From Halobacillus litoralis (lineage in GTDB: Bacteria; Bacillota; Bacilli; Bacillales; Halobacillaceae): 64,000 nucleotides of DNA. The stretch is taken from positions 27,680-91,679 of the forward strand of contig NZ_WMFA01000012.1 of the NCBI RefSeq assembly GCF_009856445.1, given 5' to 3'. Shown piece after piece: positions 43,509-52,449 of this stretch. The notes under the pieces are model-generated. The model made no database searches. It was given only the letters and a program-made list of their open reading frames with translations, and was not told where the DNA came from. Numbering within the stretch: the stretch's first letter is position 1; each line of letters starts with the position of its first letter. A program made the translations under genes and the position numbers.

Positions 43509-43667
43509 ATTGTCCTGCTGTGAATAGCGGGACGAGCTATTATCCATAATCGGCGTCCACTCGTGGACGCTTATCGTTCCTTTTTTGTTGAAAACGTTTT
43601 ATTTTTCTGACAAATGGATTTCATGGGGCCAGAGGCTTGCGTCACAAAATAAAAAGGAGGAAATAGA

Positions 43668-45704
43668 ATGTTCAAGAATGCTTTCGGCACACTGCAAAAA
43701 GTCGGTAAAGCTTTAATGACTCCTGTCGCACTATTGCCTGCGGCTGGTATTCTGCTGGCTTTTGGTACAAGCTTTGCTCAAGACAACTTTGTTGATAAAG
43801 TGCCATTCTTCGGAACACCTTGGGTTCAAACATTACTTCAAGTAATGGCTGAAGCTGGAGGAATTGTCTTTGACAACCTGCCGTTGTTATTCGCTGTTGG
43901 TGTTGCCATCGGTTTAGCGAAAGGTGACGGGGTAGCAGGTCTTGCTGCGATCATCGGTTATTTGATTATGAATGTGGTTATGGGGGTACTCGGTAATGTT
44001 GATGCCGACATGACCTCAGATCCGGCCTATGCCGAAGTACTCGGTATTCCGACGCTTCAAACAGGAGTATTTGGCGGTATCATCGTTGGTATTTTGGCTG
44101 CTGCTCTTTATAACCGGTTCTTCAATATTGAATTACCACAGTTTCTTGGTTTCTTTGCTGGGAAACGTTTCGTGCCAATCATCACGGCTTTCTCTTCCCT
44201 TTTCCTAGGGATCATCATGCTTTGGGTATGGCCGTTTGCACAATCAGGGTTGAATGCTCTTTCCCACTTAATGTTGGAGGGGAACCAGACCATTTCGGCT
44301 TTCTTCTTCGGATTGATTGAGCGTTCCTTGATTCCATTTGGTTTGCACCATATTTTCTATTCACCATTCTGGTTTGAATTCGGATCTTATACAAACGCTG
44401 CTGGAGAAATTGTACGAGGAGATCAGACAATCTTCTTCGAACAGTTGAGAGACGGTGTGGAATTCACTGCTGGAACATTCATGGTTGGTAAATTCCCGTT
44501 CATGATGTTCGGTCTTCCAGCTGCTGCCCTTGCAATTTATCACACAGCTAAACCTGAACGTAAAAAAGTGGTCGGAGGTATCATGGCTTCTGCAGCCTTG
44601 ACTTCTTTCTTGACAGGTATCACAGAACCAATTGAGTTCTCTTTCCTATTCGTTGCACCACTATTGTTTGCGATCCATGCTGTATTCGCTGGTTTCTCCT
44701 TTATGATTATGGAGATTCTTGGAGTTAAAATCGGACAGACATTCTCTGGTGGTCTGATCGACTTCATTCTATTTGGAGTACTTCCTAACCGTACCGACTG
44801 GTGGTGGGTCATCATCGTTGGTCTCGTGTTCTCTGTGGTTTACTACTTTGGATTCCGTTGGGCGATCCTCAAGTTCAACTTGGCGACACCTGGACGTGAA
44901 GACGAAGCAGAAGATGAAGAAGAGGATGGAGAAGTCGGCGATTTGCCGTTCGAAATTCTTGAAGCGATGGGTGGACAAAAGAATATCGACCACCTGGATG
45001 CATGTATCACTCGACTACGTGTTTCTGTAAATGATAAAAATGATGTGAACAAAAATCGCTTGAAAAAACTTGGGGCTTCCGGTGTTATGGAAGTCGGGAA
45101 CAATATCCAGGCCATCTTCGGACCTGTATCTGATACCTTGCGTGGCCAAATGCAAGACATCATGGATGGTAAGACACCAAGATCAAGAGAAGATGCTTCT
45201 GAAATGAAGAACGCAGAAAAAGCAGCAGAAGCTCCGGTCACTGAAGGTGAATTGGAATTTGTAAGCCCAATCAAAGGAAAAATCATGCCGATCACTGAAG
45301 TTCCAGATCAAGTATTTTCTGGCAAGATGATGGGCGATGGCTTTGCAATTGAGCCGGAAGATGGTAATATTGTTTCACCGATTAATGGTAAAGTCCTTAA
45401 CGTATTCCCTACAAAGCATGCCATAGGCCTTGAAGCTGAGAATGGCATGGAAATCCTGATTCATATCGGAATCGATACAGTCGGATTGAAAGGGGAAGGA
45501 TTTACAGCTAAGATCTCTGAAGGAGACGAAGTGAAGCAGGGTCAGGCATTGATGGAAGTGGACTTGGATTACGTGAAAGAAAATGCTCCATCCGTCGTAA
45601 CGCCGATTGTCTTTACAAACCTTCAAGAAGGACAGTCTGTAAACATCAAGGCATCAGGTCAAGTCAATCACAATGATCCAGATATCATTGAAATCAGTAA
45701 ATAA
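43668..45704 (+). CDS. ptsG: Glucose-specific PTS permease EIICBA
   Basis: 678 residues: EIIC membrane domain (about 1-410), EIIB domain with phosphocysteine Cys446 in DACITRLR, and EIIA domain with phosphohistidine His599 in [11 protein letters not shown]. The linker between C and B is highly acidic ([11 protein letters not shown]). It imports and phosphorylates glucose and, by feeding phosphate to GlcT, controls its own transcription. AAGGAGG precedes the ATG. ptsH follows after 15 bp. Confidence 0.96.
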   Translation: MFKNAFGTLQKVGKALMTPVALLPAAGILLAFGTSFAQDNFVDKVPFFGTPWVQTLLQVMAEAGGIVFDNLPLLFAVGVAIGLAKGDGVAGLAAIIGYLIMNVVMGVLGNVDADMTSDPAYAEVLGIPTLQTGVFGGIIVGILAAALYNRFFNIELPQFLGFFAGKRFVPIITAFSSLFLGIIMLWVWPFAQSGLNALSHLMLEGNQTISAFFFGLIERSLIPFGLHHIFYSPFWFEFGSYTNAAGEIVRGDQTIFFEQLRDGVEFTAGTFMVGKFPFMMFGLPAAALAIYHTAKPERKKVVGGIMASAALTSFLTGITEPIEFSFLFVAPLLFAIHAVFAGFSFMIMEILGVKIGQTFSGGLIDFILFGVLPNRTDWWWVIIVGLVFSVVYYFGFRWAILKFNLATPGREDEAEDEEEDGEVGDLPFEILEAMGGQKNIDHLDACITRLRVSVNDKNDVNKNRLKKLGASGVMEVGNNIQAIFGPVSDTLRGQMQDIMDGKTPRSREDASEMKNAEKAAEAPVTEGELEFVSPIKGKIMPITEVPDQVFSGKMMGDGFAIEPEDGNIVSPINGKVLNVFPTKHAIGLEAENGMEILIHIGIDTVGLKGEGFTAKISEGDEVKQGQALMEVDLDYVKENAPSVVTPIVFTNLQEGQSVNIKASGQVNHNDPDIIEISK

Positions 45705-45719
45705 AGAGGAGAGTTTATC

Positions 45720-45986
45720 ATGGCAGAACAAACAATGAAAATTACAGCAGCTGACGGCGTCCACGCACGTCCAGCAACAGCACTTGTACAAGTCGCAGGA
45801 AAGTACCAATCCGACGTAAACATCGAGTATAAAGGTAAATCCGTGAACATGAAGTCCATCATGGGCGTCATGTCCCTTGGAATTCCGAACGGTGCAGAAG
45901 TGACGTTCAAAGCGGAAGGTTCTGACGAAGCGGAAGCTGTAGAAGCTGTAGTAGCAAAAGCAAAAGAAGAGGGTCTTGGAGAGTAA
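45720..45986 (+). CDS. ptsH: PTS phosphocarrier protein HPr
   Basis: 88 residues with both regulatory phosphorylation sites: His15 in GVHARPAT (phosphorylated by EI) and Ser46 in [11 protein letters not shown] (by HPr kinase). It passes phosphate to EIIA domains and with P-Ser46 serves as CcpA cofactor. GAGGAGAG lies before the start. Unlike in most Bacilli, the EI gene ptsI does not follow; a terminator and a tandem repeat do. Confidence 0.97.
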   Translation: MAEQTMKITAADGVHARPATALVQVAGKYQSDVNIEYKGKSVNMKSIMGVMSLGIPNGAEVTFKAEGSDEAEAVEAVVAKAKEEGLGE

Positions 45987-46003
45987 GTTCTTCAAGTCAA
46001 AAG

Positions 46004-46034
46004 AAGGGCTTGCCGTTATGGCAAGCCCTTTTTT
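46004..46034 (+). terminator. Terminator after ptsH
   Basis: AAGGGCTTGCC/GGCAAGCCCTT stem, 5-base loop and TTTTTT, 18 bases after the stop. It separates ptsH from the tandem array. Confidence 0.9.
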
Positions 46035-46060
46035 ATTATGATAATACCAGAGGATATGTG

Positions 46061-46461
46061 AGTCGCGCCGAGGGAGATGTAAGTCGCGCCAAAGGAGATG
46101 CAAGTCGCGCCGAGGGAGATGCAAGTCGCGCCAAAGGAGATGCAAGTCGCGCCAAAGGAGATGCAAGTCGCGCCAAAGGAGATGCAAGTCGCGCCGAGGG
46201 AGATGTAAGTCGCGCCAAAGGAGATGCAAGTCGCGCCGAGGGAGATGTAAGTCGCGCCAAAGGAGATGCAAGTCGCGCCAAAGGAGATGCAAGTCGCGCC
46301 AAAGGAGATGCAAGTCGCGCCAAAGGAATGCAAGTCGCGCCAAAGGAGATGCAAGTCGCGCCAAAGGAGATGCGAGTCGCGCCAAAGGAGATGCGAGTCG
46401 CACCTAAGGAGATGCAAGGGCACCAAAGAAGGTGCGAGCCGCCTCAAAGGAGATGCGAATA
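46061..46461. repeat. 21-bp tandem repeat array, about 17 clean plus 2-3 decayed units
   Basis: The unit is AGTCGCGCCAAAGGAGATGC followed by A, with variants GAG for AAG and T for C. Units run from 46061 in exact 21-bp register until one near 46320 lacks one base; the last copies decay. Because 21 is a multiple of 3 and stops are rare, long open frames run through on both strands (for example SRAKGDA and LARLASP heptads), but none has a ribosome-binding site or family resemblance. Confidence 0.9.
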
Positions 46462-46522
46462 TGCAAAAAAAAGTACCGTGCGAACAAGTCGCTCCGGTAC
46501 TCTTTTCATTTGTGTTGTAAAG

Positions 46523-47182
46523 TTAACGATCGATGAATATTTCGTTTCGCCCATCATCTTCTGCGAAAATTTGTTCAGCGACAAGTTCCGGACCTTTTAA
46601 CTGATTTGGATTGGACACATGATCGGTGTCATTCCAAAATGGTGTGTTCATTCCGCCCATATAAACGGCAGTCGCTGTTAAGGATGCGTCTTCCCATTCT
46701 TTGTGGAGGCTTTCGGTAAAGCCCCGTATAGCAAATTTGCTAGCACAGTATATGCTTTCATTCTTCTTCCCGCGTAAACCGGCGGTGGAAATAATGTTTA
46801 ACACACGACCTTCCGTGTATTCTAACAATGGAATCGCAAGCTGGGTAGTCAAGATGGTACCTTTGACGTTCGTGTTGAACAGTTGATCGATCTTTTCTTC
46901 AGAATAAGATGAAAGCTCACCGAAATGACCGAGGCCTGCGTTGTTGATCAGCACGTGTAAGGAATCGATCTGTTTAATAGCTTCTTTGATCGATGATTGC
47001 TCTGTCACATCACAAATGAGAACCTCTGCTTTTCCACCTTCTTTTATAATTTCATTTTGAGTGATTTGTAAATGCTCAGCTGTTCTTCCTGAGAGATATA
47101 CCTTATAGTTGTTCTCAGCGTAAGTTAAGGCTAAAGCACGCCCTAAACCTGTTCCAGCTCCTGTAATCCAAACATTCTTCAT
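46523..47182 (-). CDS. Short-chain dehydrogenase/reductase (SDR)
   Basis: 219-residue SDR, slightly shorter than average. Cofactor loop TGAGTGLGRALA, NNAGLG near residue 82, catalytic Ser in ISTAGLRG and YCASK. It resembles YfhR/YoxD-type reductases of unknown substrate. A terminator-like hairpin (AGTACCG/CGGTACT, 46472-46500) lies behind it at the border of the tandem array. Single gene. Confidence 0.88.
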   Translation of the reverse strand: MKNVWITGAGTGLGRALALTYAENNYKVYLSGRTAEHLQITQNEIIKEGGKAEVLICDVTEQSSIKEAIKQIDSLHVLINNAGLGHFGELSSYSEEKIDQLFNTNVKGTILTTQLAIPLLEYTEGRVLNIISTAGLRGKKNESIYCASKFAIRGFTESLHKEWEDASLTATAVYMGGMNTPFWNDTDHVSNPNQLKGPELVAEQIFAEDDGRNEIFIDR

Positions 47183-47273
47183 CCTTAATCTCTCCTTATC
47201 TGTACTGCCTTATATTCATTGTGGACAAACCCTGCTAAAATGTAAAGAGAGCTTGTATGGAGGAGGTTTCTAT

Positions 47274-47612
47274 ATGGAAAAAAGGTATAGTGAATATACA
47301 CAAGAAGAGTTGCGTTCAGAAATTGCGGAGCTGACAGAAAAGGCCCAAAAAGCGGAACAATTAGGGATGGTCAACGAATTTGCTGTTCATGAACGTAAAA
47401 TTATTATGGCTAGGTCCTATATGTTAAATCCAAGTGATTTTAAGGCGGGCGAGACATACGAGGTTGATGGTGACCCGGGTCACACGTTTTATATTGAATA
47501 TATGAATGGTGTGTTTGCCTGGGGCTACAGGCAAGATAACCAGGGGGGAAAAGTAAGCAGCGAAGAAGAAGCTTTGCCAATTTCCATGTTAGGAAACAAA
47601 TTGGATGGATAA
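47274..47612 (+). CDS. yfhH: YfhH-like protein (DUF1811)
   Basis: 112-residue protein of the DUF1811 family: an N-terminal helical region (YSEYTQEELRSEIAEL) and a small beta-barrel (KAGETYEVDGDPGHTFYIEYMNGVFAWGY). Function unknown. Start at ATG 47274 with GGAGGAGG upstream. Gene position after recX and before sspK equals that of B. subtilis yfhH. Confidence 0.9.
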   Translation: MEKRYSEYTQEELRSEIAELTEKAQKAEQLGMVNEFAVHERKIIMARSYMLNPSDFKAGETYEVDGDPGHTFYIEYMNGVFAWGYRQDNQGGKVSSEEEALPISMLGNKLDG

Positions 47613-47620
47613 TAAAGAGG

Positions 47621-47652
47621 CCGGGCACGTGTTAAACGTGCCCGGTATTTTT
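47621..47652. terminator. Bidirectional terminator between yfhH and the YpzG-like gene
   Basis: CCGGGCACGT/ACGTGCCCGG stem with a 5-base loop, T-run on the plus side. Confidence 0.85.
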
Positions 47653-47794
47653 AGTTGCGTTTACGTGCTTGGATTTCAGTGATTTGGTCTGCTTGCGTCT
47701 GTTCTGTTTCTCCATTCACACGGCTGCTCAAATGTTTGATGCTGCGGTGGGAATAGATGCCAGAGGCTTTTGATTTGAAATTACGTTTACCCAT
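47651..47794 (-). CDS. Small YpzG-like protein
   Basis: 47 residues, basic, beginning MGKRNFKSK and containing SSRVNGETEQTQ, a pattern I associate with the small YpzG-type proteins of Bacilli; this is recall, not proof. GGGAGG lies 7 bases before the ATG, inside the end of sspK, which it overlaps by 8 bp. The pair is probably made during sporulation. Confidence 0.6.
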   Translation of the reverse strand: MGKRNFKSKASGIYSHRSIKHLSSRVNGETEQTQADQITEIQARKRN

Positions 47795-47960
47795 GGTAAT
47801 TCCTCCCTACATCATTGACGTCACGGTGTCTCGATCTAGCTGCTCTCTCTTGAGGTTTGCTGTTGATTGTACCGTCTGGACGCTTCGCGAGATATTCGCT
47901 TTGGTCATCAGGTGCGTGCGTCATTTTAACATTAGGGAAATTCTTTGCCTTATTACGCAT
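47787..47960 (-). CDS. sspK: Small acid-soluble spore protein K-like
   Basis: 57 residues on the minus strand. It matches SspK-type minor SASPs through MRNKAKNFPN at the start and EYLAKRPDGTINSKPQERAA in the second half. AGGAGGATGACTG lies before the ATG. SspK is found in the core of dormant spores. Position between yfhH and yfhJ fits B. subtilis. The C-terminus is a little longer than usual and overlaps the next gene. Confidence 0.85.
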   Translation of the reverse strand: MRNKAKNFPNVKMTHAPDDQSEYLAKRPDGTINSKPQERAARSRHRDVNDVGRNYHG

Positions 47961-48069
47961 CAGTCATCCTCCTCATGTCTCTAGCTAGAGACAATATTAG
48001 TATGTACCTACTTTGAGCCTGTATGTGTTACAATGGCAGTGTAAACATTGCCAAATATGGAGTGGTCAT

Positions 48070-48336
48070 ATGAATGAAATGTACCAGCGTTTAGCTGAAA
48101 AATTATATCATCAGAATTCAGAACTAACTATAGACGAAGCAAGGACGTGGGTGGAACTTCTTTGGGAGGATTTTGAATCGACACGAGCCAAAGCTGGTCA
48201 TGATTACCAGGGGAAGCAGGTCACTGAACAGATTGTTTTGCAGTGGATTCATCATTACGGTCCTAAGCTTCATGAGTTCGTCGCTACAAATCCAAAATAC
48301 AAGAACATGCTTGAGAAAAAAGGGTATCTTCAGTAA
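48070..48336 (+). CDS. yfhJ: YfhJ-like protein (WVELL family)
   Basis: 88-residue all-helical protein carrying the eponymous segment RTWVELLWEDFE near residue 26. Function unknown; conserved in Bacillaceae next to sspK. Start at ATG 48070 (GGAGTGG upstream). It is divergent from sspK. Confidence 0.88.
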   Translation: MNEMYQRLAEKLYHQNSELTIDEARTWVELLWEDFESTRAKAGHDYQGKQVTEQIVLQWIHHYGPKLHEFVATNPKYKNMLEKKGYLQ

Positions 48337-48413
48337 TAACACAGGATTTAAAAAAAGGAGCCTCTCCTCTTGAGAGACTCCTTCTTTTATGTTTTCCTCA
48401 AGCTTCTGATTCA

Positions 48414-49403
48414 TCACATCGGGCTTACTTTATTCTGCAGTTTCTCTTCTGTAAATACCCATCCTGTATACGAATTGAGAATTTTTAAATCATCTCCATG
48501 CTCATCATCAATTTGAGCAAGCGCAACAAACGGATAGCGTCCCCGTGAGCGATATCGAAGATCAATGAACCTTACTTCTGTATATTCATCATAGTAACTC
48601 ATCTCGTACCTGTACACGGGTGAAAATGATAAAAATGCTTTGATGTTATGATCAGTCAGAGCTTTCTGAATGACCGGATCATCATGATCGATCGGTTTAT
48701 TGGTGAATGTATCAAGGATGGTTAAATGACCGTTTTCCGCCCTGCCAACGTAATAATGAGTGGGTGTAGTGATAGCTATCCTCCAAACATTCTGTTTCAT
48801 TGTAGGGGAGGTCGCAATTTGTTTGACATCCTTGATGTTTTCATGAATCAAACGAACCAGTTCCCTTTTGTCAAAATACCTTTTCAGGTAATAGAGGGCA
48901 ATGACAAAATATATAATCAGCCATAAAGTGCCTGGGTCCGCACCTAAATTCCATGCGACAATGCCTGCAATATGCAAAATGAAAATATATGGGTCGAATG
49001 TATTGATGAACCCATAAGCGACCCATCTGTTTGTAATAGGGCGATACGCTTGGGTACCATAAGCATTAAATACATCCACGAACACATGCAGGATGACAGC
49101 AAGAAAAGTCCAGAGCCAAAGGTGAATAAAGTTCACCTCAGGAGTGAACAGATAAATGATGCTGGGAATGGTGATCCCCCAGAGCATCACAGCAGGAATG
49201 GAATGTGTGATGCCGCGGTGGTGCCGAATGTAAACGGCATTATTCCTTAATTTTAGTACCGTGTCTGAATCGGGCGCCTGTGAGCCGATCATTGTTCCGA
49301 TAAGAACGGCATTGAAAAGATTGGGGTCTGCATTGACGACAGGGTCAAGTGTAGCCAGTCCTCCTAATGCAACGCCCATGACGACATGTGTGCCTGTATC
49401 CAA
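48414..49403 (-). CDS. yfhP: YfhP-like membrane metal-dependent hydrolase
   Basis: 329 residues of the YdjM/YfhP family: membrane helices in the N-terminal half with conserved His/Asp motifs MDTGTHVVMG, SQAPDSDTV, HHRGITHS and HVFVDVFNAYGTQ, and a soluble C-terminal part (about 190-329). The motif set is like that of membrane-bound phosphatases or nucleases, but the reaction is unproven. Divergent from mutY, as in B. subtilis, where YfhP has also been called a regulator. Confidence 0.87.
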   Translation of the reverse strand: MDTGTHVVMGVALGGLATLDPVVNADPNLFNAVLIGTMIGSQAPDSDTVLKLRNNAVYIRHHRGITHSIPAVMLWGITIPSIIYLFTPEVNFIHLWLWTFLAVILHVFVDVFNAYGTQAYRPITNRWVAYGFINTFDPYIFILHIAGIVAWNLGADPGTLWLIIYFVIALYYLKRYFDKRELVRLIHENIKDVKQIATSPTMKQNVWRIAITTPTHYYVGRAENGHLTILDTFTNKPIDHDDPVIQKALTDHNIKAFLSFSPVYRYEMSYYDEYTEVRFIDLRYRSRGRYPFVALAQIDDEHGDDLKILNSYTGWVFTEEKLQNKVSPM

Positions 49404-49467
49404 ATTCCATACCTCCTTTGGCAGGTCGGACGTTCCAACAGTAGTTTATCACGAAGGGTGAAGAAAG

Positions 49468-50556
49468 ATGAAAAGAACTGAAAGAGTTAAACATATTTTA
49501 AATAACTTCGACAAGGAAACCTATAGAAAGGATTTAATTCGCTGGTTTAAAGAAGAGCAGCGGATTCTCCCATGGCGTGAAAACCAGGACCCTTACCGCG
49601 TGTGGGTATCTGAAATTATGCTCCAACAAACACGTGTTGATACGGTCATCCCTTATTTTAATCATTTTATGGATAAGTTTCCTACACCGGAAGCTTTAGC
49701 TAAGGCAGATGAACAGGAGGTCTTGAAAGCATGGGAAGGCTTAGGATACTATTCCCGTGCGCGAAATTTGCAAAACGCGGTAAGAGAGGTTGTGTCTGAG
49801 TACGAGGGTATCGTCCCAGCAGACGCTGAAGAATTAGGCAGCCTCAAAGGGGTCGGGCCTTATACGCGCGGCGCTATTTTAAGTATTGCCTATGATATAC
49901 CAGAACCAGCAGTGGATGGCAATGTGATGAGGGTTTTATCAAGAATTCTTCTTGTTGAGGATGATATTAGCAAACAATCGACGAGGAAACTTTTTGAAGA
50001 GCTTGTGAAACAATTGATTTCTGAAGAGGATCCTTCTTCATTTAATCAGGGGTTGATGGAACATGGTGCCCTTGTCTGTACCCCTAAAAACCCTTCCTGC
50101 ATGCTATGTCCTGTCCAAGAACATTGCAGAGCTTTTGACGAAGGAGTAGAAACCGAGCTTCCGGTTAAAGCCTCTAAAAAGAAACAGAAGAAAACTCCAT
50201 ACCTCCTCCTTCTCGTGCAAAATGAAAAAGGGGAAGTGCTGATCGAGCAAAGGCCGAACACAGGTCTGCTCGCTTCGTTGTGGCAATACCCTATGGTTCC
50301 TCTTGAGGACGTAGGTCTTGAAGCGGTTGAGCACTGGTTTTATGGTGAATATGGTTTGAAAGTGGAAGTTGGGGAATCCTTGGATCGTATCAAGCATGTT
50401 TTTTCTCATTTGATATGGGAAATGGAAGTCATCAAGGTTACTGTAAAAGCAGGAACACTTGATCATGAGCGTGCAACATTCATTGCACCTGAAGACATGG
50501 AAGACTATCCATTCCCGGTATCTCATCAGAAAGCCCACCCACATATCAATCGGTAA
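49468..50556 (+). CDS. mutY: Adenine DNA glycosylase
   Basis: 362-residue base-excision repair enzyme that removes A opposite 8-oxoG. The catalytic part has the MLQQTRVDTV motif, helix-hairpin-helix GSLKGVGPYTRGA, Asp in AVDGNV, and an iron-sulfur cluster loop C-X6-C-X2-C-X5-C in CTPKNPSCMLCPVQEHC. The NUDIX-like C-terminal domain (about 235-350) recognises 8-oxoG. AAGGGTGAAGAAAG precedes the ATG. Confidence 0.96.
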   Translation: MKRTERVKHILNNFDKETYRKDLIRWFKEEQRILPWRENQDPYRVWVSEIMLQQTRVDTVIPYFNHFMDKFPTPEALAKADEQEVLKAWEGLGYYSRARNLQNAVREVVSEYEGIVPADAEELGSLKGVGPYTRGAILSIAYDIPEPAVDGNVMRVLSRILLVEDDISKQSTRKLFEELVKQLISEEDPSSFNQGLMEHGALVCTPKNPSCMLCPVQEHCRAFDEGVETELPVKASKKKQKKTPYLLLLVQNEKGEVLIEQRPNTGLLASLWQYPMVPLEDVGLEAVEHWFYGEYGLKVEVGESLDRIKHVFSHLIWEMEVIKVTVKAGTLDHERATFIAPEDMEDYPFPVSHQKAHPHINR

Positions 50557-50770
50557 CAGGATGAGTGCCGCTGGTCCAAGTAGCTTCTTGCTGCTCTAAA
50601 CCTCCGCGGCGCTTAATTTCCTCATTGATTTCACGTAAAAGGGTGATCCCTTCAGAATTCAAATAGGGAGAAGACTGGGATAGGGCATAGTGAAAATATC
50701 CAAGCTCTTTTTCCTGCCACTTTTGTTTGGGTTCCATAGATAATGCGGATAAATCCCGTCCTACATACAT
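50546..50770 (-). CDS. yfhS: YfhS-like small protein
   Basis: 74 residues, soluble and charged, starting MYVGRDLSALSM. AAGGAGGG lies 7 bases before ATG 50770, so the longer open frame from 50914 is not used. Length equals B. subtilis YfhS, which is also next to mutY and is linked to sporulation by expression only. The 3' end overlaps the mutY end by 11 bp (convergent). Confidence 0.75.
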   Translation of the reverse strand: MYVGRDLSALSMEPKQKWQEKELGYFHYALSQSSPYLNSEGITLLREINEEIKRRGGLEQQEATWTSGTHPVTD

Positions 50771-50846
50771 AGACAGACCCTCCTTCACTCTTAATTTATG
50801 TAAAAAGTTTGAGGTCATACATGATAAAAGTCCCCCTGAATCTTCA

Positions 50847-50874
50847 TGTAACAAACCTGTAAAGTAATTGTAAC
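50847..50874 (+). promoter_or_regulatory. Double WalR-type box upstream of the LytE-like gene
   Basis: TGTAAC-N5-TGTAAA-N5-TGTAAC: three half-sites 5 bases apart fit the WalR consensus TGTWAH-N5-TGTWAH twice. WalR controls cell-wall hydrolases such as LytE in Bacillus. The distance to the start codon is about 160 bp. Confidence 0.6.
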
Positions 50875-51036
50875 GAAACAGGTTTGTGCCTAATATGACA
50901 ATGTTTTTGGGCAAATGTTGGTATTTGTAGAAGTTTTGGAGTATTTACAAATTGTTGGCATTTGTGAATAATAGGACATAGGTTATTTGACCAAACAATT
51001 TAAACAATTTATTACATAGGGGAGAGTAAAAATATA

Positions 51037-52104
51037 ATGAATAAGAAGAAATTGGTGACGGCTGTCAGTGGAGCTTTGATCGGGGCATCTTTATGGGGAA
51101 CTTCTGTTTTTGCTGATGAATTGCATAAAGTGAAATCTGGGGATTCACTTTGGAAGTTGAGTTATCAATATGACGGGTCTATTTCAGAAATCAAATCTTG
51201 GAACAGTCTTAATTCAGATACAATTTACATCGGGCAAACTTTGATTGTTGAAAAAGATTCATCAGCTACATCTCAATCTAGTTCATCTTCTTCTTCGAGC
51301 TCTAATGGTACATATACTGTTGAGTCTGGAGATTCCTTATGGTTAATAGCTAATCGTCATGGTATGTCTGTTTCTAAATTGAAGAGTCTTAACAATTTGT
51401 CCAGTAACATTATCCACCCTGGCCAAAAACTTTCCGTATCAGGAAGTACATCAGACTCCAGCAGTAACACGAGTTCTTCAAGCAGCAGTTCCAGTTCTTC
51501 ACAATCTACAAGTACGTACACAGTACAGAGTGGAGATTCCTTGTGGTTGATTGCGAACAATCATGGAACTTCAGTTTCAAATCTAAAGAGTCTTAATGGT
51601 CTTTCTGGGAATATCATCTATGTAGGTCAAAAGTTGAAAGTTAGTGGTGAACCTACATCTTCTGGGTCTTCTTCAGATTCATCAGGCTCTAGTCATACAT
51701 CTACCACAGATTCGTCTTCTTCAAACACAGGATTTGTAGATGGATTGATTCAAGAAGCTAAAAAGCATATTGGTACCCCGTATCAATGGGCGGGTACATC
51801 TCCTGCAGGATTTGATTGCAGTGGATTCCTTCAATACGTATATGCTCAGGAAGGCGTAAGTATCCCACGTACAGTTGCATCGATCTACGCAGACAGCAGA
51901 ATGGATTCTGTAAGTGGTTCAAATCGTCAGGTTGGAGATCTTGTCTTTTTTGAAACTTATAAGCCAGGTGCTTCCCATGCAGGTATTTATGTAGGGAACA
52001 ACAGCTTTATCCATACTGGTTCTACAAATGGTGTTGAAATTAGTTCACTGTCCAGTAACTACTGGAGTCAGCGTTACATCGGTACGAAAAGATTATCTCA
52101 TTAA
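51037..52104 (+). CDS. LysM-NlpC/P60 D,L-endopeptidase (LytE-like)
   Basis: 355-residue secreted peptidoglycan hydrolase. Signal peptide 1-26 (cut SVFA-DE), three LysM repeats (about 28-72, 92-135, 159-203) joined by Ser-rich linkers, and an NlpC/P60 domain (about 232-355) with Cys260 in FDCSGF and His313 in SHAGIYVG; His325 may complete the triad. It should cleave D-Glu-mDAP bonds at division or elongation sites. It sits where B. subtilis has fabL. GGGGAGAG precedes the ATG. Confidence 0.95.
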   Translation: MNKKKLVTAVSGALIGASLWGTSVFADELHKVKSGDSLWKLSYQYDGSISEIKSWNSLNSDTIYIGQTLIVEKDSSATSQSSSSSSSSSNGTYTVESGDSLWLIANRHGMSVSKLKSLNNLSSNIIHPGQKLSVSGSTSDSSSNTSSSSSSSSSSQSTSTYTVQSGDSLWLIANNHGTSVSNLKSLNGLSGNIIYVGQKLKVSGEPTSSGSSSDSSGSSHTSTTDSSSSNTGFVDGLIQEAKKHIGTPYQWAGTSPAGFDCSGFLQYVYAQEGVSIPRTVASIYADSRMDSVSGSNRQVGDLVFFETYKPGASHAGIYVGNNSFIHTGSTNGVEISSLSSNYWSQRYIGTKRLSH

Positions 52105-52108
52105 TTTT

Positions 52109-52141
52109 AAAAACCGCTCCTTACATGGGAGCGGTTTTTTT
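52109..52141 (+). terminator. Terminator of the LytE-like gene
   Basis: AAAACCGCTCC/GGAGCGGTTTT stem, 7-base loop and T-run. Confidence 0.9.
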
Positions 52142-52214
52142 TATATAAAAATTTTGTTTTTTGGAATGAAATGACCGCCTCCTGTACACAATAATTTTTG
52201 CGGAGGTGATAAAC

Positions 52215-52391
52215 ATGGCTAAGCAACCGAAACAAAACAAAACAGCAGCTGGTACAGACGTTAACCACGTGAAACAACAAAACCAACAAGCTGCACAAGG
52301 GAAATCCCAATACGGCGCTGAATTCGCTCAACAAACTGACGCGCAGCACGTACAGCAGCAGAACCAAAAATCTCAGGCTAAGAAAAAATAA
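52215..52391 (+). CDS. sspE: Gamma-type small acid-soluble spore protein
   Basis: 58 residues, rich in Gln, Asn and Lys, with two copies of the gamma-SASP repeat (GTDVNHVKQQNQQ and QTDAQHVQQQNQK) linked by KSQYGAEFA, the GPR protease cleavage type. It stores amino acids in the spore core and is digested at germination. Start at ATG 52215 with GGAGGTGAT upstream. The synteny with yfhS and ygaC is as in B. subtilis. Confidence 0.93.
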   Translation: MAKQPKQNKTAAGTDVNHVKQQNQQAAQGKSQYGAEFAQQTDAQHVQQQNQKSQAKKK

Positions 52392-52449
52392 CCTGAGCGG
52401 TTGGTCGGTTGGCCAGGCTGCCCTTTAGCCTGTATCAATCCCCCGATTA

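Noticed and set aside
46061..46461. CRISPR array
   Set aside because: Units are contiguous without unique spacers and no cas genes are present.
46010..46600. Long open frames through the tandem array on both strands (SRAKGDA, LARLASP, WRDLHLL repeats)
   Set aside because: All arise from the 21-bp unit; none has a ribosome-binding site, one overlaps the ptsH terminator, and a single-base loss inside the array shifts the frame.
50771..50914. N-terminal extension of YfhS
   Set aside because: AAGGAGGG with 7-base spacing and the length of the B. subtilis protein point to ATG 50770.
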